Shown in pieces: positions 7,340 to 16,007 of a DNA stretch of 64,000 nt. The DNA comes from JARBUG01 sp035628915. GTDB lineage: Bacteria > Bacillota > Sulfobacillia > Symbiobacteriales > Symbiobacteriaceae. The position numbers were made by a program, and so were the translations under genes. The notes below the pieces were generated by a model. It was not told the DNA's origin, made no database searches, and was given only the letters and a program-made list of their open reading frames with translations. Within the stretch, counting starts at the first letter, position 1. Every line of letters begins with the position of its first letter. The DNA is taken from positions 115,867 to 179,866 of the forward strand of contig DASPIW010000050.1 in assembly GCA_035628915.1 (NCBI GenBank), read 5' to 3'.

Positions 7340-8727
7340 CCATCTCCACGACCTACGAACCCGCCACCGATCTAGGCTACCTGCTCATGAAGCATCCCGG
7401 CCGCGCCCAGACTTTTTCCCTCACCTTTGGGCAGGCGCACGTCGTTTACCCGGAAGCGGAGGCTCACCGCTGCACCTGCGCCCTGATTCTGGACGTCGAC
7501 CCCGTGGGTCTGGTCCGGGGCAAATCGGCGCTGATCGAACACTACGTCAATGACCGGCCGTACGCGGCTTCTTCGTTCCTGTCGGTCGCCATCGCTGAGG
7601 TCTTCGGCACGGCCATGGCCGGCCGGTCCAAGGACCGGCCCGAACTGGCGGCCACCCCGATTCCCCTGGAGGCCACCATCGCGGTGCTGCCCTGCCGCGG
7701 CGGCGAGGCCATACTCCACCGGCTGTTTGCGCCGCTGGGCTACCAGATCACAACGCAGCGCATACCTCTAGACCCGGCCTTTCCGGACTGGGGGGAGAGC
7801 CCGTACCACTCAGTCACGCTCTCAGCCACCGTCCGGCTCTGCGACCTGCTCCGCCACCTCTACGTGCTGATCCCCGTGCTGGACAACGAGAAGCACTACT
7901 GGGTCGGCGATGCCGAAGTAGAGAAGCTGCTGCGGGCTGGCGAGGGCTGGCTGGCGGAGCACCCGGAAAAGGTGCTGATCACCGCCCGTTACCTCAAGTA
8001 CCGGTCCGGGCTGGCCCGGGAGGCGCTGGCCCGGCTGGTGCCCGAGGAGCAGTCCGAGGACGACGAAGAACAGCCCGAAAGCGAGAAGCGGGTCAGCCTT
8101 CACCAGCAGCGGCTGGAAGCCGTGCTGGAGGAACTGAAAGCCTGCGGGGCCAAACGGGTGCTGGACCTGGGCTGCGGCGAGGGCCGGCTGCTGAAGCTGC
8201 TGCTTGCCGAGCCTCAGTTCGAGCAAGTCCTGGGCATGGACGTTTCGCTGCGGGCCCTGGAGCGGGCCGCCGGGCGCCTCAAGCTCGACCGGCTCTCCCG
8301 GGCGCAGCAGCGGAGGGTTGACCTGATCCACGGTTCGCTGATCTACCGCGACAGCCGCCTGAATGGATACGACGCGGCCGCAGTAGTGGAAGTGATCGAG
8401 CACCTCGAACCCGACCGCCTGCCCCACTTCGAGCGGGTGCTCTTCGAGTTCGCCCGGCCCGGGGTGGTCGTGCTGACCACGCCCAACCGGGAGTACAACG
8501 TCAAGTACGACAGCCTGGCCGAAGGCGATTTCCGGCACGGGGACCACCGGTTCGAATGGACCCGCTCCGAACTTGCCGCCTGGGCAGGGGCAGTAGCCGC
8601 CAAGCACGGCTACAGGGCCATCATCAAGCCCATCGGCGAGGAAGACCAGGATGTGGGCGCCCCCAGCCAGATGGCCGTCTTTACTGCTGAAGAAGGAGGG
8701 GATTCCCCTGAAGCTCAGGATTCCTGA
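7330..8727 (+). CDS. hen1: 3'-terminal RNA ribose 2'-O-methyltransferase Hen1
   Basis: This 465 aa protein has the two-part build of bacterial Hen1. Residues 1 to about 240 are the N-terminal domain that in Clostridium thermocellum binds and activates the Pnkp ligase. An acidic linker (SEDDEEQPESE) follows. From about 270 comes a SAM methyltransferase with VLDLGCGEGR (near 277-286) and the Mn-binding set Glu354, Glu357 and His358 (EVIEH) plus His406 in HGDHRFEW, which is the Hen1 signature. It methylates the 2'-OH of the 3' end of damaged RNA before ligation, protecting the repaired site. The GTG start has GGAGGGAG 5 nt upstream. It overlaps pnkp by 20 nt, so the two are co-translated. Confidence 0.95.
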   Translation: MFLTISTTYEPATDLGYLLMKHPGRAQTFSLTFGQAHVVYPEAEAHRCTCALILDVDPVGLVRGKSALIEHYVNDRPYAASSFLSVAIAEVFGTAMAGRSKDRPELAATPIPLEATIAVLPCRGGEAILHRLFAPLGYQITTQRIPLDPAFPDWGESPYHSVTLSATVRLCDLLRHLYVLIPVLDNEKHYWVGDAEVEKLLRAGEGWLAEHPEKVLITARYLKYRSGLAREALARLVPEEQSEDDEEQPESEKRVSLHQQRLEAVLEELKACGAKRVLDLGCGEGRLLKLLLAEPQFEQVLGMDVSLRALERAAGRLKLDRLSRAQQRRVDLIHGSLIYRDSRLNGYDAAAVVEVIEHLEPDRLPHFERVLFEFARPGVVVLTTPNREYNVKYDSLAEGDFRHGDHRFEWTRSELAAWAGAVAAKHGYRAIIKPIGEEDQDVGAPSQMAVFTAEEGGDSPEAQDS

Positions 8728-11248
8728 ACTCGCGCTAGTGGTGCTGATGGGCCCCTCCGGCTCCGGCAAGTCGACCTTTGCCGCCCGGCACTTCCTGCCG
8801 ACGGAGATCATCAGTTCCGACCGCTGCCGGGCCCTGGTCAGTGACGATGAGAACAACCAGGCTGCCACGAAGGATGCCTTCGACGTCCTGCACTTCATTG
8901 CCGCCAAGCGGCTGGCCGCGGGGCGCCTGACGGTCATCGACGCGACAAACGTCCAGCCCGAAGCCCGTAAGCCCCTCATCGCCCTGGCGAAGCAGTACCA
9001 TGTCCTGCCCGTGGCCATCGTGCTGAATCTCCCTGAACAGCTCTGCCGGGAGCGGAACCGGCAGCGGAGCGACCGGGAGTTCAAGCCGCACGTGATCCAC
9101 CGGCAGAGCGTGGAGCTGCGGCAGTCGCTGCGCTCCCTCCACAAAGAAGGCTTCAACAGCGTCAGCACCATTGGCGGCGCCGATGACGTGGAAGAAGTGG
9201 AACGGACGCCACTTTACAACAATCTCAAGCACGAAAACGGTCCGTTCGACATCATCGGCGACGTCCACGGCTGCTACGGTGAACTGACCGAACTGCTGCA
9301 CCGCTTGGGCTGGCAGGTGGCGGGCGAAGGCTATACCGCCACGCCCCCCGCAGGACGCAAAGCAATCTTCCTGGGCGACCTTGTCGACCGGGGGCCTGAC
9401 GCGCCGGGCGTCCTGAAGCTGGTGATGAACCTGGTAGCCGCCGGCCATGCCTTCTGCGTGCCGGGCAACCACGATGACAAACTGCTCCGGACGCTGCAGG
9501 GCAAGCGGACGCAGGTGGCGCACGGTCTGGCCGAGACGCTGACGCAGCTCGAAGCCGAGGGCGCCCAGTTCCGGGAGAAGCTCATGCAGTTCCTGGACCG
9601 CCTCGTCAGCCACTACGTGCTGGACGGCGGGCGTCTGGTCGTCGCCCACGCCGGCCTGCCCGAAGAGATGCACGGCCGGGCTTCCGGCGCCGTCCGGTCC
9701 TTCGCTCTCTTCGGCGAGACGACCGGCGAGGCCGACGAATACGGCCTGCCCGTGCGGCTCAACTGGGCGGCTTCATACCGGGGCCGTGCGACCGTGGTCT
9801 ACGGCCACTCCCCGGTGCCCGAACCCCAGTGGCTGAACGGGACGATCAATATCGACACAGGCTGCGCCTTCGGCGGCGCCCTGACGGCGTTGCGCTACCC
9901 CGAACGGGAACTTGTCTCCGTGGAAGCCGCCCGGGTCTACTGCGAACCCGCCCGGCCCCTGAAGTCGGCCACTCCGGCAGCCCTCACCGCCCAACAGGCG
10001 CATGACGACGTGCTCGACATCGATGACCTCGATGGGCGGCGCACGATCATCACGCGGCTGCACGGCAATGTGGTGATTCCGGAGGAGAACGCCCGGGCGG
10101 CCCTGGAGGCGATGAGCCGGTTCGCCGTGAACCCCAAGTGGCTGATCTACCTGCCCCCGACCATGTCGCCCACGCAGACCTCCGACCAACCAGACCTGCT
10201 GGAACACCCCAAGGAAGCGTTCACCTACTTCCGGCAAAACGGAGTGGAGCGGGTCGTCTGTCAGGAGAAACACATGGGCTCCCGGGCAGTGCTGGTGCTC
10301 GGGCGCGACGAAGACGCCATCCGGCGGCGGTTCGGCATCGCAGGAGAGGGCACCGGCATCTGCTACACCCGGACGGGGCGCCGGTTCTTTGCCGACCGGC
10401 CCCTGGAGACGGCCGTCATTGACCGGACCCGGGCGGCCATCACCGCCGCGGGCCTCTGGGAGAAGCTGAACTCGGATTGGGTCTGCCTGGACGCCGAACT
10501 GATGCCCTGGTCTGCCAAGGCCCGCGACCTGCTGCTGCGGCAATACGCAGCCGTGGGCGCCGCCGGCCGCGCCGGCATGGCTGCGGCCGCGGCGGCGCTG
10601 GCGCAGGCGGGCGCCCGGGGCCTGGACACCACGGAACTGCAGGCCCGGTTTGCCGGCCGGGCGGCGCATCTGACCAGCTACGTGGAGGCGTACCAGCGGT
10701 ACTGCTGGAACGTCGCAACGGTCGCTGACCTGAAGCTGGCGCCGTTCCACCTGCTGGCATCCGAAGGCGCCGTGCATATCGACAAGGATCATCTCTGGCA
10801 TATGGAGACGCTCGCCGAGCTTTGCCGGGCCGATGCCACGGGGCTGCTGACGCCGACGCCGCATCGGGTGGTGGATCTCAATGACGATACGAGCGATGCC
10901 GTCCGGTGGTGGGAAGAACTGACCGCCCGCGGCGGCGAAGGCATGGTGGTCAAGCCGCTCAGCTTCACCGTGCGCAACTCCCACGGCACCCTGGTCCAGC
11001 CCGCCGTCAAGTGCCGGGGCCGGGAGTACCTGCGCATCATCTACGGCCCCGAGTACACGGCGCCCGGTCAGATTGACCGGCTGCGGTCCCGGGGGCTCTC
11101 CACAAAGCGGAGCCTCGCCCTGCGGGAGTTTGCCCTCGGCGTCGAGGCGCTGGAGCGGTTCGTCGCCCGGGAGCCTCTGCGGCGTATCCACGAGTGCGTC
11201 TTCGGGGTGCTGGCCCTGGAGAGCGAAGCGGTCGACCCCCGGCTGTAG
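8708..11248 (+). CDS. pnkp: Polynucleotide kinase-phosphatase-ligase Pnkp (bacterial RNA repair)
   Basis: The product is 846 aa in three modules. The 5'-OH polynucleotide kinase has P-loop GPSGSGKST (residues 15-23, with Lys21 and Ser22 at the same numbers as the C. thermocellum enzyme). The metallophosphatase follows with GDVHGCYGE (Asp185, His187), GDLVDRGPD and GNHDDK. The C-terminal nucleotidyltransferase/ligase has EKHMGSRAV (Lys521 as candidate AMP acceptor), GEGMVVKPL and PAVKCRGREYL. Together with Hen1 it heals, methylates and seals broken RNA. Homologues begin MKLxIPEL. Here that point is CTG 8708, placed 7 nt after GGAGGG, so CTG is the most likely start. A longer frame from ATG 8651 lies inside hen1 and lacks a good site. 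Confidence 0.95.
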   Translation: MKLRIPELALVVLMGPSGSGKSTFAARHFLPTEIISSDRCRALVSDDENNQAATKDAFDVLHFIAAKRLAAGRLTVIDATNVQPEARKPLIALAKQYHVLPVAIVLNLPEQLCRERNRQRSDREFKPHVIHRQSVELRQSLRSLHKEGFNSVSTIGGADDVEEVERTPLYNNLKHENGPFDIIGDVHGCYGELTELLHRLGWQVAGEGYTATPPAGRKAIFLGDLVDRGPDAPGVLKLVMNLVAAGHAFCVPGNHDDKLLRTLQGKRTQVAHGLAETLTQLEAEGAQFREKLMQFLDRLVSHYVLDGGRLVVAHAGLPEEMHGRASGAVRSFALFGETTGEADEYGLPVRLNWAASYRGRATVVYGHSPVPEPQWLNGTINIDTGCAFGGALTALRYPERELVSVEAARVYCEPARPLKSATPAALTAQQAHDDVLDIDDLDGRRTIITRLHGNVVIPEENARAALEAMSRFAVNPKWLIYLPPTMSPTQTSDQPDLLEHPKEAFTYFRQNGVERVVCQEKHMGSRAVLVLGRDEDAIRRRFGIAGEGTGICYTRTGRRFFADRPLETAVIDRTRAAITAAGLWEKLNSDWVCLDAELMPWSAKARDLLLRQYAAVGAAGRAGMAAAAAALAQAGARGLDTTELQARFAGRAAHLTSYVEAYQRYCWNVATVADLKLAPFHLLASEGAVHIDKDHLWHMETLAELCRADATGLLTPTPHRVVDLNDDTSDAVRWWEELTARGGEGMVVKPLSFTVRNSHGTLVQPAVKCRGREYLRIIYGPEYTAPGQIDRLRSRGLSTKRSLALREFALGVEALERFVAREPLRRIHECVFGVLALESEAVDPRL

Positions 11249-11254
11249 GAGCAC

Positions 11255-11290
11255 AAAAAGGGAGCAGGGTCATGCTGTGACCCTGCTCCG
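11255..11290 (-). terminator. Rho-independent terminator for the subtilase gene
   Basis: GGAGCAGGGTCA pairs with TGACCCTGCTCC over a 5-nt loop. The T-run follows on the minus strand, so it mainly serves the leftward gene, though the stem also lies just after pnkp. Confidence 0.8.
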
Positions 11291-11292
11291 TG

Positions 11293-12432
11293 CTACTTCA
11301 GCCTTTGGACGAACCCTGCCGGGTTGAGAATGCGCAGCCCCTTTTGGTTCATCGTGGCTGTGTCAAGCATCAACGAGTACATCTGCTGCGGGGTCGCGTT
11401 CGGATTGACCTGCAGCCCCAGTGCCGCGAGCCCGGCCAGGTAGGGCGCCACCCAGCTGGCGCCGCCCTTCGCCCAGTATGCATAGGCCGTATCGGATTCG
11501 TTGTCCGCCGTGGTTCGGGCATACCCGGGCACCAGCAGCCGATACCCGGTACCGGGGTAGTTATCCGGGTTATTGCGGTCCTTTTCCGGAATCGCCCCGG
11601 TCAGGTCGTAGGGGACGGCAAAGGCCACAGAGCAGTGAATGACAGCGATCCCCTGGCTTTCCGCCGTTCGGATCATCTTTTCCCACCGGGCAATCTCCTC
11701 TCGCCCCGTTATTTGCTCGTTGTATCCGTCGGAGATGGAAATCACCCGAATTCGCTCCACCGGCGGTAGTACGGCGTTGCGCGCCAGCAACTGCTCCATC
11801 GCCACTTCGTAGTTGGACAGGTTCTCGCCATTATCGGGCACCGCGAAGTAGTAGAGAGTTGCTCCCGGGGCCACGCCGATGCTCTGCCCCGCCAAAATGG
11901 AGGCCGTGGCAGCTCCGTGGAAGTGGAACGTCCCGTTCTTGGGGTCATTCGGGAAGACCTCGAGGTAATGAATCCGCTCGGCAAACTCCTGGTGAGTCTG
12001 TCGGATGGGTTTGTCGAAGACCGCCACGGCAACCCCCCGACCGTCGATCCCTTGCCCATGTAGCGCCCGCAGCCCCAGTCCCGGATCAATTCCCCAGGAG
12101 AGGGCCCGGCCCGGGTCATAGCCAGCCGGCAGTTTTTTCGCGTCCGGCCAGCGCGTCCCGGTGTCATAGGTAAGGTCATACATGCGCTCGAGAGAGACGT
12201 GCGAGAAATCCTTGCCCTGCAGGTCCTGTCCCTTGGCACCCAGAATCGCCTGCTTCGCTACTGCCATATCGCCGTCGCTGACCAAATCCGGCAGTGCTGC
12301 CCAAATCCCCGGCTTGGCGGACGGTGGGGCAGGCTGGGTCGACGGTGTGGCCGGTTCGGGCTGAAGGGCAGAGCATCCCGTAACGACCAGGAGCATGAGA
12401 CAGAGCGGGAGCCAGTGCCGACACTTGTACAT
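11293..12432 (-). CDS. Subtilisin-like (S8) serine protease, lipoprotein
   Basis: The product is 379 aa. Residues 1-20 are a lipoprotein signal peptide with lipobox VVTGC (Cys20), followed by a Pro/Ser-rich linker. The subtilase triad can be placed: Asp140 in VAVAVFDKP, His172 in FHFHGAATASILAG, and Ser326 in GGASWVAPYLAGLAAL, which matches the GTSMAxPxVAG pattern. The protease therefore acts outside the membrane, and its substrate is unknown. The motifs are more divergent than in secreted subtilisins. A perfect 15-bp inverted repeat overlaps its ribosome binding site. The gene stands alone, between a terminator and the broken merR gene. Confidence 0.85.
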   Translation of the reverse strand: MYKCRHWLPLCLMLLVVTGCSALQPEPATPSTQPAPPSAKPGIWAALPDLVSDGDMAVAKQAILGAKGQDLQGKDFSHVSLERMYDLTYDTGTRWPDAKKLPAGYDPGRALSWGIDPGLGLRALHGQGIDGRGVAVAVFDKPIRQTHQEFAERIHYLEVFPNDPKNGTFHFHGAATASILAGQSIGVAPGATLYYFAVPDNGENLSNYEVAMEQLLARNAVLPPVERIRVISISDGYNEQITGREEIARWEKMIRTAESQGIAVIHCSVAFAVPYDLTGAIPEKDRNNPDNYPGTGYRLLVPGYARTTADNESDTAYAYWAKGGASWVAPYLAGLAALGLQVNPNATPQQMYSLMLDTATMNQKGLRILNPAGFVQRLK

Positions 12433-12439
12433 GCAAACA

Positions 12440-12482
12440 CCTCCCGGGAGATTGCCACATAGTTAGACAATCTCCCGGGAGG
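12440..12482. promoter_or_regulatory. 15-bp inverted repeat overlapping the subtilase ribosome binding site
   Basis: The perfect arms CCTCCCGGGAGATTG and its complement are separated by 13 nt. Each arm itself contains the palindrome CTCCCGGGAG. On the minus strand the arm nearer the gene supplies the GGGAGGTG site of the subtilase lipoprotein, 7 nt before ATG 12432. Folding of the mRNA would hide this site. It lacks a T-run for the leftward direction, so it is either a translation-control hairpin, an operator, or a terminator relic of the broken merR gene. Confidence 0.7.
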
Positions 12483-12498
12483 ATTTGTTACAGCTTGC

Positions 12499-13183
12499 CT
12501 ATAGGCGCCTGATGGGCAGGAACAGGTCGAGTTGAAGATGGTCGTGCGGCGTGGCCGACTTCCCCGGTGAAGTGGTCTCTTCCAGCCACCGGCCGCCCCG
12601 TTCCCAAGCGTACTCCTTGCTCTCGTTAATGTAGTGCCACAGCGCCTGCCACCGCTCCTCGATCTCATACACATAGGTCGAAGTCACGGCATAGAGCCCG
12701 CCGGCAGAACGCTTGATCTGAACGGGCGCCGGTGCCTCAGTGCCCTCCGGCACGTTGATCCAGACCTCGTAGCCGTGCTCGGGCCGCCCATAGGCGGGCT
12801 CGGGGTTGTTGAACCCGAAGAACCGGGTCGTGGGCAGGTCGGTCAATCCCTGCTCGCCGGCCCACTTGAGCATGACCGCCCAGGCACGGGCATAGCCGGA
12901 ACCTCCTTTTTGATAGGGCGCCGCTCCACGGGCAATTCGCCCGTCTCCTGGAGCAGCCGCAGTCCGCCCGCTGTGTCGAATCCCTTCTCCCCAAGTAGCC
13001 TCAAGAAGGAATCGACCACGCCGCGCAACCGGCAGATCGAGCTTCCGCAGCAGCAGGATCTGCTCCAGACGGTCGACGGCGGCCGAATGCTTTGCAGCGG
13101 GCCATCTCCTCGTAATAGCGGAGCGTCCTGCCCGTTACGTTGTAGCGATCCGCCACGTCGCCGATCTTGTGCAGAGCGTTCAT
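12499..13183 (-). pseudogene. MerR-family regulator with effector-binding domain, frameshifted
   Basis: The ATG at 13183 follows GGAGAGGGG and opens an MerR helix-turn-helix (KIGDVADRYNVTGRTLRYYEEM). After about 28 residues the frame breaks. Parts of the dimerisation helix appear in another frame (VVDSFLRLLGEKGFDTAGGLRLLQE), and a further shift leads to an intact GyrI-like effector-binding domain in the frame ending at 12499 (TTRFFGFNNPEPAYGRPEHGYEVW, AGGLYAVTSTYVYEIEERWQAL). Some of the central region is also missing. At least two frameshifts or small deletions are needed to explain this, so no full-length activator is made. The promoter upstream still looks intact. Confidence 0.8.
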
Positions 13184-13226
13184 GGGCTGTACCCCTCTCC
13201 CGGTGTGAAAGCGCTTCACGAATATG

Positions 13227-13257
13227 ATGGTACCAGTTTCCGTAACGGAAAGGTCAA
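13227..13257 (-). promoter_or_regulatory. MerR-type promoter with operator dyad in a 19-bp spacer
   Basis: Read leftwards, -35 TTGACC and -10 TACCAT are separated by 19 bp, the long spacing typical of MerR-controlled promoters. The spacer contains the perfect dyad TTTCCGT-T-ACGGAAA (13237-13251). This is probably the autoregulated promoter of the merR gene now broken. Confidence 0.65.
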
Positions 13258-13316
13258 GTGCATTTTTTGTGGAATTCACACACCCGAGATGTTGCACCAT
13301 CGAGGGGGTCTTGCTG

Positions 13317-14621
13317 TTGGTGATTTTCGGATACGTCCTAGCAGGATTGCTGCTGCTCTGGGTGGGGCTGACCTACACCAAACTGGCTATTCCCGGCGGG
13401 TTCTACGTCCTCACACTCAAAATCGCCTCCACTGCACTGTCACCCATCGTTGCATTCAGCGCGCTGGTGGCTGCGGCCGTGGCGGGTCACGTCATCCTTA
13501 CAATCACCTACGTACTGATCTTGCTGATGGCCATCCTCCCCGTGGTCATGATTGCGATGGCCAAACCGGTCACCAGTGACTCCTTTCCCTCCGGGGAAGG
13601 TACATACATGCTGCGCCGCCTCTGGGGCCTCTGGATGAGCCCCGTTCCCGAGCCCCGCTGCAAGCGGGACCTCCCGTTCTGGACGCCGCCGGAAGGCGGC
13701 GGTCAGCTTTTGTGCGACATCTGGTCGCCCCCGTCAGGGATTGCGCCGTCCGGGCTGGCCTTCATCTACTTTCACGGCAGCGGCTGGGTGATGCTGGACA
13801 AGGACGTGCAGACCCGCCCCTTCTTCCGGCGCCTGGCTGCCCAGGGGCACGTCGTGATGGACGTGGCCTACCGGCTCTATCCGGATACCGATATGGCAGG
13901 CATGGTAGGAGACGTGCGCCGGGCCGTGGCCTGGATGCGGGCGCATGCGGCGGAATACGGGGTCCATCCGGACCGGATTGTGATCGGCGGCGGCTCCGCA
14001 GGGGGGCATCTGTCGCTGCTGGCAGCCTTCACCGACGGCAATCCGCACCTGACCCCGGCCGATGTGCGCAATCTGGACACGTCCGTGGCGGGCGTAGTCT
14101 CGGTGTACGGCCCGGTCGACCTGCGGACCTGCTACGCGCAGAGGCACGTGGACAAGTCGGCGGAGCTGATGAAGGACCCGCCGAAGGACTGGAACGCCCC
14201 GTTGCCGCCCCTGGTTCAGAAGCTATTCGGGCAGACGGTGGCGCGCTGGAAGTTCAACAAGGCGATGGCCGCCGGCCGGCTCGACTGGATATTGGGCGGA
14301 AAGCCCGGCGCCCTGCCTGACCAATACTCCCTCTTCTCGCCCGTCGAGCATTTTCACCCCGACTGCCCGCCGGTGCTGATGATTCATGGTACCGATGACC
14401 TGGTCTCGCCGGCGGCGGATGTGGCCTGGCTGGGCAACCGCCTCCGGGAGATGGGCGTTCCCGCATCCACGCTGATCCTGCCGTACACCGACCACGCCTT
14501 TGATATGGTGCTGTTCAACCTTGGACCGGCGACCCGGGTCGCCATGTGGCACCTGGAGCGCTTCCTCATGGGCGTGGCCGAGCTGCCGGCTCGCCGGCTG
14601 CGCAAAGTTGCGGTCTCATAG
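13317..14621 (+). CDS. Membrane-anchored alpha/beta hydrolase (esterase/lipase family)
   Basis: About 434 aa from TTG 13317, which lies 9 nt after AGGGGG. GTG 13320 is equally possible, and an upstream in-frame ATG overlaps the merR promoter. The first 90 residues hold two or three membrane helices. After a linker comes a hormone-sensitive-lipase-like alpha/beta hydrolase: FIYFHGSGWVMLDKD (oxyanion HGG-type motif, here HGSG), VAYRLYPD, the nucleophile elbow GGGSAGGHLS with Ser227, GTDDLVSP for the acid and YTDHAFDM for the His. Cleavage of a short-chain ester is likely, and the true substrate is unknown. It is divergent from the broken merR gene, which may once have regulated it. Confidence 0.85.
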   Translation: MVIFGYVLAGLLLLWVGLTYTKLAIPGGFYVLTLKIASTALSPIVAFSALVAAAVAGHVILTITYVLILLMAILPVVMIAMAKPVTSDSFPSGEGTYMLRRLWGLWMSPVPEPRCKRDLPFWTPPEGGGQLLCDIWSPPSGIAPSGLAFIYFHGSGWVMLDKDVQTRPFFRRLAAQGHVVMDVAYRLYPDTDMAGMVGDVRRAVAWMRAHAAEYGVHPDRIVIGGGSAGGHLSLLAAFTDGNPHLTPADVRNLDTSVAGVVSVYGPVDLRTCYAQRHVDKSAELMKDPPKDWNAPLPPLVQKLFGQTVARWKFNKAMAAGRLDWILGGKPGALPDQYSLFSPVEHFHPDCPPVLMIHGTDDLVSPAADVAWLGNRLREMGVPASTLILPYTDHAFDMVLFNLGPATRVAMWHLERFLMGVAELPARRLRKVAVS

Positions 14622-14630
14622 GCGCGATGA

Positions 14631-14655
14631 AGGGCCGCCAGGCAGGCGGCCCTTC
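14631..14655. terminator. Terminator between converging esterase and GH4 genes
   Basis: AGGGCCGCC pairs with GGCGGCCCT over AGGCA, followed by a short T-containing tract. It sits between two converging genes. Confidence 0.7.
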
Positions 14656-14672
14656 TCGACTAGCGGCAAGGC

Positions 14673-16007
14673 CTACACCAACCCACGCTCCCGGGCCACC
14701 CGTGCAAACTGCGGCAAAAAGGCGATGTTCTCCCGGATGATATCATCCAGCAGCTTCTGGGCCACCTCGGCGGACGGCACCAGGGGGCTCATCACCAGGG
14801 CCTGCAGGGCGGTGCCATAATCGCCGGTCACGCCCGCCGCCACCGTTAGCTCTTCGTACGCCTTGACCAGCTGCACCAGCCCCCGGACCTGCACCGGCAG
14901 GCTTCCTACGTTCAGGGGCTTCGGCCCCGTCCGGGTGATGACGCTGCTCACTTCCACGGCGACATGGTCGGGCAGGTCGGCGATGGCCCCGTTGTTGCGG
15001 GTATTGACGGGCTGGACGTCGCACTTGTTGTTGTAGATCGAAGAGATCAGATTGCAGGCGGCGTCGCTGTAGTAGGCACCGCCGCGCTTTTCCAACTGGG
15101 GCGGTTTGATGGCGAGGTTGGGGTCCTTGTACAGCTCAAACAGCTCGGCCTCCACCCGTTTGACCACTTCCGCCCGGGTCCCGTGCGTCCTGGCCGCTTC
15201 CGTCTCTTCAGCGAGCATCTGATCCATCTGATAGAAGTAGCGGTGGTACGGACAGGGGAGGAGCCCCAGCGATCTGATGAAGTCCGGCTCCCAGCCCAGG
15301 TCGGCGATATTGCGCATCGTCATGGAGCCGCCGCCGGCCAGAGTCTCGATCACATCGCGGGTGATCTCGTTGCCGTCCAGGTAAACGTGCAGGCCGTAGA
15401 CCATATGATTGAGGCCCGCAAAATCGACTTCCACCCGCCGCAAATCGACGTCCAGAAACCGGGCGACGCCCATTTTCATGCCGATGGGCACGTTGCAGAG
15501 GCCCATGGTCTTCGTTTTCGTATGGCCCAAGATGGTCTCGGTCAGGATGCCCGTCGGGTTGGTGAAGTTGATCAGCCACGCATCGGGGCAGAGTTCCTCC
15601 ATCTCCCGGCAGATATCCAAAATGACAGGAATGGTGCGCAGGGCCTTGGCGAAACCGCCGGGGCCCGTCGTCTCCTGCCCAATGACGCCGTAGCGCAGGG
15701 GAATCCGCTCATCGCGCGCCCGGGCCTCCAGCAGTCCCACCCGGAACTGGGTGGTGACGAAATCGGCGCCGGGCAGGGCCGCCCGCCGGTCCAGCGTCAG
15801 GTGAATCTCGATATCCAGCCCGGCCTTCTTCACCATGCGGCGGGCCAGCGCGCCGACAATCTCCTGCTTCTCACGGCCTTCAGGAATGTCGACGAACCAG
15901 ATCTCGCCGACCGGCAGTTCGGCCGCCCGTCTGATGAAACCCTCGACGATCTCCGGAGTGTAGCTGGAGCCGCCGCCGATGGTCACGATCTTTAGCCGCT
16001 TACCCAT
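14673..16007 (-). CDS. celF: 6-phospho-beta-glucosidase, glycoside hydrolase family 4
   Basis: This 444 aa cytosolic enzyme hydrolyses the phosphorylated disaccharides delivered by the PTS. The family 4 mark is an N-terminal NAD-binding motif (IVTIGGGSSYTPEIVEG), with metal-site motifs NFTNPTG, MGLCNVPIG (Cys ligand) and GLNHMVYG (His ligand). GH4 enzymes need NAD+ and Mn2+ and work by an oxidation-elimination route. Length and motifs fit CelF/LicH/ChbF. It is the last gene of the PTS operon and overlaps the deacetylase gene by 16 nt. Together with that deacetylase, the set fits diacetylchitobiose as well as cellobiose. Confidence 0.93.
   Translation of the reverse strand: MGKRLKIVTIGGGSSYTPEIVEGFIRRAAELPVGEIWFVDIPEGREKQEIVGALARRMVKKAGLDIEIHLTLDRRAALPGADFVTTQFRVGLLEARARDERIPLRYGVIGQETTGPGGFAKALRTIPVILDICREMEELCPDAWLINFTNPTGILTETILGHTKTKTMGLCNVPIGMKMGVARFLDVDLRRVEVDFAGLNHMVYGLHVYLDGNEITRDVIETLAGGGSMTMRNIADLGWEPDFIRSLGLLPCPYHRYFYQMDQMLAEETEAARTHGTRAEVVKRVEAELFELYKDPNLAIKPPQLEKRGGAYYSDAACNLISSIYNNKCDVQPVNTRNNGAIADLPDHVAVEVSSVITRTGPKPLNVGSLPVQVRGLVQLVKAYEELTVAAGVTGDYGTALQALVMSPLVPSAEVAQKLLDDIIRENIAFLPQFARVARERGLV

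Noticed and set aside
12634..13227. 197-codon plus-strand frame across the merR region
   Set aside because: MerR and effector-binding domain sequence is recognisable on the minus strand. The plus frame has no site and no family.
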